DNA of 64,000 bases, taken from assembly GCA_001643675.2 (NCBI GenBank), contig LSRY02000006.1:808501-872500 (forward strand), read 5' to 3'. The notes beneath the pieces were generated by a model, which searched no databases, had not been told where the DNA came from, and saw nothing but the letters and a program-made list of their open reading frames with translations. The stretch is from Monocercomonoides exilis (lineage: Eukaryota; Preaxostyla; Oxymonadida; Polymastigidae). Positions 12,353 through 23,500 of the stretch are shown here, piece after piece; the first letter of the stretch is position 1, and each line of letters opens with the position of its first letter. The position numbers were made by a program, and so were the translations under genes.

Positions 12353-12673
12353 ATATAATACTATCTTTTATAATTACAGAGGAATGACAAAATTAATCGA
12401 AAAATTCATTTCACTTTAGCATGACGCTAATATTTAACACTTCACCAATTTATAATTCCAAAAGTTTTTATTTGTAAATATGTGGATAAAATTTTTTTTG
12501 AAAAAAGAAATAAATAATGGATCCAAAAAATCAAAACTTTGTTTTTCATCATGAAGAAGATAAAATACCAATTCAACTATTCCAGCTTCAAAGAAGAGAA
12601 TAAAAAAAAATGCCAAAGATTGATTAAAGCAACCATAATACAATTATAACATTTATTAACTTTGTTTAAACAA
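12353..12673. other. intergenic region
   Basis: This AT-rich spacer separates the WDR43-like gene and the phosphoesterase gene, which point the same way. It should hold the first gene's 3' UTR and the second gene's promoter. I see no coding sequence. Confidence 0.5.
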
Positions 12674-13735
12674 ATGCAATTATCAAATTCCATTAAAATG
12701 GAGCAAAAATCTACCATTCCGTGGGATAAGTTTTCTCACAAAAATACTTTGGATTCATGGAATGCTGTTAAGGACCATATAATCGATATTCAACCAATTC
12801 CTTTGATTGTTCGTGAACCATCAAAGACTCCAAAACCAAACGGTTATATGAGATTTGTCTGTATGTCAGATACACATGGAGAGCATGATAAAATCGTGGA
12901 TAAATTACCTGAAGGAGATATTCTTCTTTTTGCTGGAGATTTCACACATGTTGGAAAGAAAAAAGAAATCGATTCATTTTGCGAATTTTTAAAGAAGTTA
13001 AAATTCAGACATAAAATTGTTATTGCTGGAAATCACGATATACCTTTTGATAAAAGTTTTTATTTGTTAAACTTTTTTCGATTTGGACATCTGCTTCCTG
13101 TTTCAACTTCCACTGTCAAGGAAGAATTGAAGAAATGTTGCATATATCTTGAGGATGAATATATTGAGATAAATGGAATTAAGATCTTTGGCTCTCCCTA
13201 CCAACCTACTTTTGGATCATGGGCTTTTAACTTAGATCGAGGAAAAAAATTGAGGAAACACTGGGAAAAAATACCCTCAAACATTGATATTTTGCTAACT
13301 CATGGTCCTCCGATGGGACGTTGCGACGTAACAAACAAAGGATTTCGCAAAGGAGATGTTGACCTTCTTCAGTGCATTTTGGAACGAGTGCACCCGAAAG
13401 TCCATGTTTTTGGCCATATTCACGAATCTCATGGACTAAGTTTTGATGGCAGTACTGTTTTCATAAACGCATCTATTTTTGACAAAGATCATGAGCCTAC
13501 AAATACTCCTATCGTATTTGATTATCCAATTCCTTATTATAATCAAACAAATCTACAATTTTCAGACTTATTGTTAGAACCGTCTTCGTCATCTTCTTTA
13601 CCTCGATATGAAACAACACCACCAATTACTTCATCACATTCCACTTCGTCTTCAACTTCTCCTCCTCTTGCTTCTTCGTCTGCTACGCCTTCTGGTTTTG
13701 CTTCGTACTCTGCTAATGAAACGCGTAAAACATGA
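12674..13735 (+). CDS. calcineurin-like metallophosphoesterase, MPPED type
   Basis: A single exon of 353 residues. The metal-binding motifs of the calcineurin-like phosphoesterase fold appear in order: SDTHGEHD from about residue 64, GDFTHVG, GNHD, LTHGPP and VFGHIHESHG. The spacing and the LTHGPPMGRCD element match the MPPED1/MPPED2 (UPF0046) group, metal-dependent phosphodiesterases whose cellular substrate is poorly known. The last 60 residues are a Ser/Thr/Pro-rich tail without family counterpart. The frame is open upstream, but 12674 is its first ATG; a second ATG follows at 12698. No signal peptide or membrane segment is visible, so a cytosolic enzyme is likely. Confidence 0.88.
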   Translation: MQLSNSIKMEQKSTIPWDKFSHKNTLDSWNAVKDHIIDIQPIPLIVREPSKTPKPNGYMRFVCMSDTHGEHDKIVDKLPEGDILLFAGDFTHVGKKKEIDSFCEFLKKLKFRHKIVIAGNHDIPFDKSFYLLNFFRFGHLLPVSTSTVKEELKKCCIYLEDEYIEINGIKIFGSPYQPTFGSWAFNLDRGKKLRKHWEKIPSNIDILLTHGPPMGRCDVTNKGFRKGDVDLLQCILERVHPKVHVFGHIHESHGLSFDGSTVFINASIFDKDHEPTNTPIVFDYPIPYYNQTNLQFSDLLLEPSSSSSLPRYETTPPITSSHSTSSSTSPPLASSSATPSGFASYSANETRKT

Positions 13736-14252
13736 ATTGACAAGTTTGTAATGTGGTTTCAATGCAGATGCTCAGAAGATTATACTGTAATTTGTGAAAT
13801 TGAGTTGTCAACATCTAAAACAATTCTTTTGGATGAAAAGACAGCTCAACGTTTTTCAACTTTTTCAATGAAGCAATCTTCATTCGCGAACTTATAGAAC
13901 TATTTGTGTGTTTAATTGCTGATATGTCTCATTTTTATTTGTGTTTTAAAATGTATTTCTCAACATTCACTCATTTATCTATTGGCTTTTTATTTTTATT
14001 TTTATTTCATTTTAAACGTGTATTGCAATGGAGCGCTTTTATTTCAATTTTTTTATAAAAATAAAAAAATAAAATGTTTTATAAAAAATATTGGCAAATA
14101 AAAATCTTACAAAAAAGAAGATTGTTGTACTCCTTGAGCAATCAGAAGCTGCTTTCGTGAAACCATGCAACAGGCACTTTCTATTTAACATTGTTTTACA
14201 AAACAAAATTTTAAAAATGAATATAAATAATTACAATTTATAAGTAATATAA
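13736..14252. other. convergent intergenic region
   Basis: These are AT-rich 3' ends of two convergent genes, with A-runs and AATAAA-like words near 14055-14085 and 14258-14275. No gene is supportable here. Confidence 0.5.
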
Positions 14253-14480
14253 TTAAAAATAAAAAAAAAAAAAAAGATGATTAATGATATTCTGCACTAC
14301 ATAACTCATGAAAAATAACACTGAAAGAATGACCAGGAAAATTACATATTCAAAATAATACATAAATACAAAAAAGCAAGCTAAAATGGAAAATATAATT
14401 ACATGTAAAATATTGAACATAAGAAATCTTCGAAGCATAGTTCCTTCCAAGTGAAAAATTTTTGATGCAAATGATAGCAT
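14253..14480 (-). CDS. small two-helix membrane ORF, unsupported
   Basis: A frame of 75 residues with two or three hydrophobic segments (HVIIFSILACFFVFMYY; EYVIFLVILSVLFFMSY) ends in a Phe run. It begins 42 nt past the TGA of the giant surface-protein gene and is in the same frame, which stays open between the two. In such AT-rich DNA a stop-free stretch of this length is unlikely by chance. It could be a separate short gene, a read-through extension, or a chance frame. No family is recognised. Confidence 0.3.
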   Translation of the reverse strand: MLSFASKIFHLEGTMLRRFLMFNILHVIIFSILACFFVFMYYFEYVIFLVILSVLFFMSYVVQNIINHLFFFFYF

Positions 14481-14522
14481 TGTAATATCGAATAATAACA
14501 GGATACATAAAAAGTATTCTGT

Positions 14523-17500
14523 TCAAGTCTCTTCCGCTGCATTTATCAATAATGGCTCAGTGTCTCCATATTCATTGCTTGCAATGAAGTTTTTATCTGA
14601 TGCTTTGTAAAAGTCTGGACAAGTTAATGAATTAGCATCTTTTTCAATTGTTTCGATTTCATTGTTCATCCAATCAAGTCTTTCATTTCCATTTTTCTGC
14701 GGAGGTGCGGAAGCACACTGAGAAGAGTTCCTTTTCGTTGAAAGGCCAAAGTTATTGGAATCAAGTGAATTACTTCTTTCCAGTGAATCAAACGATGCTT
14801 CTGCCAGACTGTTCTGTATGGAAAACCCAGAATTCGAAAAATCCTTCAGTTTTTTAGAATCTTTCTTTAGTACTTCTGTAACTTCAAAAAGTCCATTTGC
14901 TCCTAAATTAACCACTTGAACAGTTTCTTTCGATTCCCTTCTTTTTTTGATGCACAAAGCGATTATGATACCAATAATCGCGCTTACAACGACAGTTGTA
15001 ACCAAAGGAATTATTAATGCGTATAAGTTAAGAGTGCTTGTATGCTTCATTTCAACTTGCACAAATGGCGTTGTCGAATAACCAGATTGAAATGCATTGG
15101 CTGATATAGATGCAGATACCGAAACGGATGAATGCGCTTGATCAACTGGAAAAATTGAAGAAGATAGATAAAGCAAAGCAATCGATAGGTTCTGCGGCTT
15201 TGCACTTTTTGCCAATTTATGAGTCGTCGATTTCATTGTTGAACGAAGTTTGCAACGAAGTTCAGAAACATCAAATAAAAACGAAAAATGCGAACTTGAT
15301 TGGATAGAATGCATAGACAAGTTTGTCCAGCTGTCAGGAGTATCATTTCCACATTTAAGAGCAATGTTCATTCCACACGGGAAAAATAAATCTCCATTCA
15401 CTCGGAATTCATACATATTAGCAGCAGATGATGAATGAAAATTGGATAATGAAGAGCCATAGGAAGATGCTTTGGCGCATGAAGCATTGAAAACTGTTGG
15501 GATGAAATACGTAGAAGATAGGTTACCGATTCCTTCTCCTTCAACTGTGCAATTGTTATTGAAAATCCACAACGAAAGAGAAGAACGTGTGTTTTGTTCA
15601 ATTGGAAATAAAGTGCCATCGCCTGATGCTAAACTGTTGATGGTAACTGTTCCTCCGTTGTCGCAACGAATATTCTGTCTAAGTGTTGGAAACATTGCAT
15701 TTCCAACAAAATTTGAAGCTAATGAACAGTTTGTAACAGAAAGTTTCTTCCCTTCAAGCGAAATTCCACCGCTGGATGAGTTGACAATTTTTGTGTTGCT
15801 AACCTCCAAATCAGAGTTCGATGCAGCAATAAGAGAAAACGAATAGAAACACACAGGGTCAATAAATGGCCTACTGGAAGCAGATACTTCTTCATAATCA
15901 CTAAAGGAGTTGGAACTGAAATCAGAGCACGCTCCATCGCGGAAGTCACCTCTATTAGATATGCTAGTAATGGACGATGCACTTTTTTCTCTGAGAAAAA
16001 CATGGCGAACAAGGAGTAAATCCAAAGGATATGAGCTTCCTATGAAATTGCATTGGTCAAGTACCAGATGCGAATCATCTTTCACTTCAATTATTGCACC
16101 TTTTCGCATCGTTTGATCGCACTTCTCAAAATTTACACGAGAAAATTTAATACGATGAACGCCGTTTGGTGAAAATAGAATACTGGGTAAGTCCAAAAGG
16201 GAACTAACATTGAAAAAAGAGGAATTTGATAAGCTAAAACTGATATCTTTTTTTCCTTTAACATTGGTGAAGAATTGGATTAAAGACGAGTTGCTGGCAC
16301 ACACAGAGGATACATTAACTTGTGTGAAAGAAACAATACCTTTGTTTCTTACAAAAAATGGAATATCACCAATGACGCAATTATGAAGCGAGAATTTTAC
16401 AACATTCACAACCCCGGAATAGATTTCAAGAGCATGACAATATGGAATACTCAACGAACTGTAATCAAAGACTAATTGACATGAATGAATATCAAGTTGG
16501 CTGGCAAATGATTCAATAACATAAAACTTTCCTTTCTTTCCATTGTCCAAAATGTGAAATTCCACACATGATATCGAGCTTATTAAGGAAAACTGAAATA
16601 CTCCTGCTTGAAACTCGTTTGCAAGCTTCACATCCAACCTTGCAATTTCGGGATTAGTTTGTGAAGAAATCTTCACATTTGACAGCATTATGGCTTTGGT
16701 TTGGTATGCTGAATTCTGAATGATTATTTGCCTGTTTGTTTCATTTTGTTTAAGATGCAATAAAACGCTATCCATTGTTTTGCACGCGTTTGTTTTATTT
16801 CCGCATTCTTGACCGTCAGTTCCATTTTCTCCGACAAAGATTCGCTCATCCTGATAGAGATGGATCAGCCAATACAAAGAAATAACGTTATCTTCTCCAA
16901 CGTTGCGACCTTCGACTGAATGTTCAACATCTGTGAAAGTTGTTAAAAAGTCCACATTGAATTGCATGTATGAAATCTGTCTCTCCAATGAGTCGCATCG
17001 TATAAAAATATCTAATCCGTGTTTAGCATGATTCTGCATAAACTCCGTGCCATTAATCAAAAATTTCGCTAAATCTTCTGATTCGTTTGGATTTGCTGTT
17101 AGTGTATTTTTGTTACATGAGGGTCTTGGCATCCTAACATTTGAGTAATTCTTTTTTTCATGAGGCTCGTCTAAATATAAATCAAGATAAATACCACCTC
17201 CGTATCCAGTCATGCTATTCACTCTCGAGCTGGTGAATGAAGAACTCATAATCGTTAATTTGCTAGACGGACGCAACGAAACAAATAGACATCCTCCAAG
17301 TTCATTTTGTTCAGCTACATTATTATCGAATGTTGTGTTGGATATTACTAAATTCCGGCACTGATTCTCGTTGTAAAAAAATGTTGTTCTTGGCTCAACA
17401 CAAAAAAGTGATGAAATGCTTGAATTTTGAATAATAATCGAAGAAATGCCCCCTTCACATATTCTTGACCCTGCCGATTCAATTAAAGGCATTGTCAACT

Positions 17501-20500
17501 TCACATTTCTTATAGACACATTTTGGAATTTTATAAATGTAAGTGAATAAGAAACTAAAAGGTTCGACTTTAGAGAAAGATCCCAGAACATTGAATTTGT
17601 GAATGAAACAACGCCACCAAGAATATCAATGAATGGTAAAGATTGTACAACGATATCGTTCATTTGAAACGACTTGAATTCAACAAACCCATCAAAGACT
17701 AGTAAAAATATATATCCTAAAAAATAGTCATCACTTGACTTTTCAATTCGACATTCACAAAATCTGCAACTTCCATTAAGCATTGAAATTAGTATTTTCA
17801 GTTGATATGATTCATCTGCTTGATTTGCTTTGAAAGTTATGCCCTCAAATGTTATGCTTTGCTTTACGAGAAGTAAACTATCGTTCGATTGCGTAGCAGC
17901 TGAAGATGGGTTGAATAAAATTACAGGAAAAGTTTCAGCGTTGGAGAACTCTTCCATTTTCTTTCCGGAAATTTCTTTATTAACTTTGACTGATTCTTCA
18001 TTTCCTGTAATATATCTCTTCTGAGTACTTTCATCAGCATTGAAATGAATTTTGGAATTTCTTTCATCAATTTCTCGAAGGCGCCATTTTGCAGAGGAAG
18101 TGCACTGAGAACATGGCTTGAAGCTGCACTGAGTTACATAAACTTGTTCGTAGATGACGCCAAATTGAACATATATTGTTGCTTGTGCAGATGGAGTTAT
18201 ATAATTCATTGCGATATTTATAGACTCGCAAGGAACAGATAAATCAAAGCACAACGAGTCATCTCCTTCAGCACTCACAACAATGGAGGTGAATTCATTA
18301 TGTCTAAAATACGGAACTAAAAGAATTGGATGATCAGAATCTCTGTCAATTCCCATAATCGAATTCTCCTCTTCAAAATATGGTGGATTTAAATGAAGAT
18401 GAACAGACATCTTTTTAATCTGATTTTTGAGGTTGAAGAATTCAATGAAAATATCCTTTCCAACAAGAGCTTTATTCTGCTCGAAGTGATCATTCACAAA
18501 AGAAATATTCACTTCGTCTGAATGAGTGATAATCAGTCCAATTGCTCCTCCACGACCATTTGGCTGCTGGCATTGACTGAATGTGCTCAACTCAACAGCA
18601 AATATATCAGATGGATTTTGCATCATGCAGCGAACAGCTCCTCCAGTTCCTGTTGATGATGTTGACATGAAATTAATCTCCGAAGAATTAATCTCAGTAT
18701 TTACATGAAAATGTTCATTTGAATTAGCATTACCATTTTGGTCTGTACTGTAATTCACTGATAAAAATAACGGTTCGCTTTCCTCATTTTCCAAAGAAGA
18801 TTGAAAAGAAAACATGTGAACCGAACAATTTTCCACATGAATGCATCTCGCATCTTCGTTATATTTTTTGTTTTTATTTGAATGATTTCCAGTATAAGAA
18901 CGTGTGTTCAAAGAATTGCAAACAGTGACGAAAGAACGCTTATATATTTTTACATTATTAACGCTAAATCCAAACATTCTCAGCGAGCTGAAACGTTGAA
19001 TCTCTGCAAACGGGCTTTCAGATTTCCAATTTTTCATTCTACAATCAGATATATCAACAGAACCTCCGTAGCATTCCAAAAAGGAGTACCTAACAACCTC
19101 TTGTGACAATTCAGAAAAATCAATGTTTATGAAAACACAATACCCATATAAAGTGAACACAGTGCGAAATTTGTGATTTTTGGAATAGTGAATCTCAATT
19201 CCTATGTTTACTACATCCAAATCAACGCATTCCATAATATAATATTTTGATGGTGAATCTTTTTCTTCGAGTGCAATAGTAGCTTTATTTTCGCGAAGAC
19301 GATAGATTGCAATATCGTTTGCATGAGAATTCTTACCAAATGAAATTCGACCATCAACGAAAGCAGTATATACTTTCATTCCTAAACAATGTATTCTCAA
19401 AACATCTAAGTCATGACAGGGCTTCGAAATTTTCCCACAATCTGGCGAGTTTGTACCATTTTCGTTAAAATACAGAGACTCAGAGCGATAAACATAAATT
19501 AGTGGCATGAAATCCAATTCTATCCCATCACGATCAGTGCCCCATATAGAATTATTGAGATTCATACCATTTTCGAAATCAATGACAAATAATTCTGGTA
19601 GTAATTGTGATTTAATGCTGTCGATCACAATAAATAAATCTCTTCCAATGTCAGCATCATTATCTTTAAAGAAAGCATTTATTTCAAAATTACGCCACTC
19701 ATCATTTTTTAAAATATCATTAATCGGATTGCCGAAGTCAAGATACATTGCGCCGCCTCGACCAACCATGCTTTCTTTTGTTTTTTGATAGGAATGATCG
19801 CATCTGTAGCATAAACTGTTTGTAGAAATATTCAAATTTGAATTTTTGAGGTTAAATCTTTCTTGAAGCTCTGGGACTCTTGTAGAAGAGTCGTCTGATG
19901 ATGAATAGCTATTTTGAGAAGTGTGTGCAAGGCATGAAATAAATGATGCATTCGAGGTAAATAGCAGTCCATTTGATTCCGAAGAAATGTAAGCGCATCC
20001 TCCTTTTTTTGATTGAGCAGAGCAGCAGCCAAAAAAACAACAAAAATGAAAATTAATAAAGAAGAGATTTTTTGCATCACAGACAATTACACTTGCCGCT
20101 GGAGACAGAGATTCTATAAGAGTGAAATTTGTGTAACCAAAAAACATTTCAGTTTCATTTAAAATATCATTCTCAAATTTTGCTTTCATCTTACTATCAA
20201 CTTTGGAGCTTACTATAGATTGAGTCTGTATCAGTGAACCAGACAAAAATGAAAAATTACTGAAACCACAAAGACTGACATTAGCCAGCCTCGCATAGGG
20301 ACATAGCCAAATAAATGTGCAATCAAAGGAAACAGTAAGTTTATTTTCCAAATTGCAACTGGAAAAAAACACATCCCCACAAAATACGGTTATTAGGGAG
20401 TATTGTAAAATGTTTTTTTCATTCTCTTCATTCGTGTATTCAAAAAGAAACTTGCAATTTTGAAATTCAATCAAAGTTCCCATTGCAGTGAAAACGCGAT

Positions 20501-23500
20501 CCAAATTGCATTTGAATTTACCAGGAAATCTCAGGCTTATTGAAATAAAGTGTTCGCTGTGATTGCTCACAACCATGCTATCGTGAAGAGATGATTCAGC
20601 GCTTCCATTAAAATTCAGTTCCGCTTGAGTATCTGCTCTATCAGAAGTTATATTCCAGTCAATTATTCGTGCTGCCTTGTTCATCCATACGCTCCCAATG
20701 ATTATTGCAGTGCTTATCCCAACATTATCATTATGATGATTCAATGCTTCATTAAATGTAAGGCAAGGAAATTCCCTTTCTCCACATTTAAACCAATCAA
20801 AAGCATTATCTTCAGGATTGCTCCTATTAACAATAAAACAAGGAATCTGTCTATTGCAGCAAACGATTAGAACATCATAAAACATGCTATTGTTCCTATT
20901 GTAAAGCAGAAAAGAATTATCCTCGTTGTATCCATCAATATTTTTTAATAATTTATTTAAATCCCATGTGACACTGTGAAGATTCAGTACATTAAGGAAT
21001 ATATCCTTTGCTAATAAAGCGGTATTACAAACAAAATTATCCATAAGAACCTTCACAGAGAATTCCTCTTCAGCTTTTTCAATCGAAAATACACCACCTT
21101 TGCTCGACTTTCCCGAGATACATCCACAATTTACAAAAGAACAATTACTTAAAATGTGAAAACAGCTGTAAGGTTCTGAATTAACAGTATTCAAAGATTT
21201 GACTTCAGCTGGTGATGATATCATTGAGACAGAGAATACCCCGCCTTTCTCCGATAATGTTGAAGAGCAATTTTGCCACGATGAGCAATTTATCACTAAT
21301 GATCCTTGTAAAGACGACTCATACATGAATGCAGGCATTGTACCATCTGTTTGGATGTTTGTAAAATTGCATCCCAGAAAATAAACGAATTTTTCTTGCA
21401 GTGAATTCTGTCTATTGATCAAAGTTTCATGTCTATGAATTTCGGATGAGTTGAAATTTGTTCCTCGACAACGAGTACACACAGCTACTGAATTCGTTGC
21501 TTTTGCTTTATTCTGAATTTCTGTAGCAAGAGTCTGCTGGGAAGAGGATATGAAAATAAATGGCGATTCATGAAGATTGAAATTTGAGCCAGAAACATTT
21601 CTGAACATCATCAATCCAGAAATTTGATAAAAGGCAAAGAAAGGGCAATGAAAAGACGCTGCATTACAACTTCCCTGAAACGATTGGAATTTTTGAGAAA
21701 AAACAATTTCAGAAATATCGACGCTTCCTCCATGGACTTCTGCAAAAATGAAGTTCGCGTTGCAAGATTGATCAGAAGTAATAACATTCACTGTGGATAA
21801 CTTTAACATAAAAAATAACTCTTTATTCGCCTGAGAAAAAGTTTCACCTGTTTTGATAAGAACAGTTTGCTCCAATTCATAATTGGTTAATAAATAATTA
21901 TCATTTGATAAATTCGTATCTTCTTTTGTCAAATAAATATTGAATGATACGTCAATGAATGAAATATCGCCAACATAGCGAAAGAATACAATTGGTGTAT
22001 TAACAGACAAATCAAAGCATAGTTGAGCACGTTCTGATTCTTCACTTGCTTCTGTTTCTTCAGAAAAAGTCGAAAATACAGAGGAATAGATTTGCATCTC
22101 CGACAATACATCAATTTTTCCGCTTAAACGAACTTGCGTAAGTTGGGAACGAAAACAGTGCTTTATTCCATATTCTAATGTTGCGCAAGGTTGTTCCTTA
22201 TTTCCACATAGGAACCAATTTGAGCCTTTGTGAGATGAGTTGCAAATATAAATGTTGTCACTTTTGTATGTCATTATTTCAAATAGAGAAATAACAACGT
22301 TAAGTTCCCTATCTTTGCCCATCATTGTGTTGTCAATATCAGTTGTATTATCAAACATTTTTTCAAAAAGATTGAGAACACTATCTTTTTTAAGAATTTC
22401 TAAAGAAAGAAAAAGATCCTTTCCAGTTTTTGCTTCATTAAACCGAAAAGTTGAACTGTTAATGCTTAGTAAATCAGCATCAAAAGCTTCCAAATAAAGG
22501 CCTCCTCCAAAAGAATCATGATGTTCGCTGAACTTGGCACAGCATCCCGAAAACTCGCTACTTTTAATAGAAACAGGTATTTTTTGTTTGACACAAATGC
22601 AAATGCAACCTCCATTGTTTGCTTCTGACGAGCAATTTTTGAACGAACAATTATCAAAGGATACTCTGGAATGATATGTTTGTGAAGGTAAAGCAAGAAA
22701 TGACGACAAATGGCCAAATGTTAAAATATTACTAACGTTCACTCGTAACAAATGCAATATCTCGATTTCATCATCTGCAATCGACTCATCATTAGGGGAA
22801 AAACTTTGAGAAGTGAATGCCAATGAATGAGCCTTTTTGCATTTCACATTCTCGGGAAAATGAAAATTGATAAGTGTTGCTCCTTCCATTCTGAAAGACT
22901 CAAATGAAACATGTATCATCTCAATGTTGCAGGATGGTGAGATTATAGAAATCAAAGGCATTGTCAAAGAACCATGAAACGCAGGATTCAGTGATTGATG
23001 AAATATAACATAATTAAACGCTGCATAGCTTGTGGATTCAATTCCTTGGATAATCATAAGTTGAACATTTGTTTGTTCATGAACAAAGTGAAGGGCGCTA
23101 AACTCTGCGTATTCTGATTTAATTGTTATATATGGTTGATTGCCCGTGCATTTTGAAGTTGATATAACTGGTAATTGAGAATCGGTTGCTTTTCCATATA
23201 GCGTTGATGAATTAAATAAAACAATAGGCAACTCTTCTTCGTAAGTTCCATTCGCTATAGTTATCTGCATTGTTGAACATAATGCAGAAGGATGTAAAGC
23301 GTTGGAAATAGTTTTACACGGAAGTGCATCTTCAATAATCATTCCACAAAATTCGTTTCTATCGTCTCCTTCTGTTGCACTTACAAAACGTTTTGGTGAT
23401 CCCTTAAAAAGAATATGACCCATTTCTTTTGTAGCATCTCCGCATTGCCAGATAACATGGCTGGGGACAATACTTGTAGCATAAGATAAAGAAATACTAG

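Noticed and set aside
14523-14525. TGA as a selenocysteine or reassigned codon
   Set aside because: TGA also ends other genes here, the tail before it is complete, and no selenocysteine-type element is evident; plain termination is simpler.
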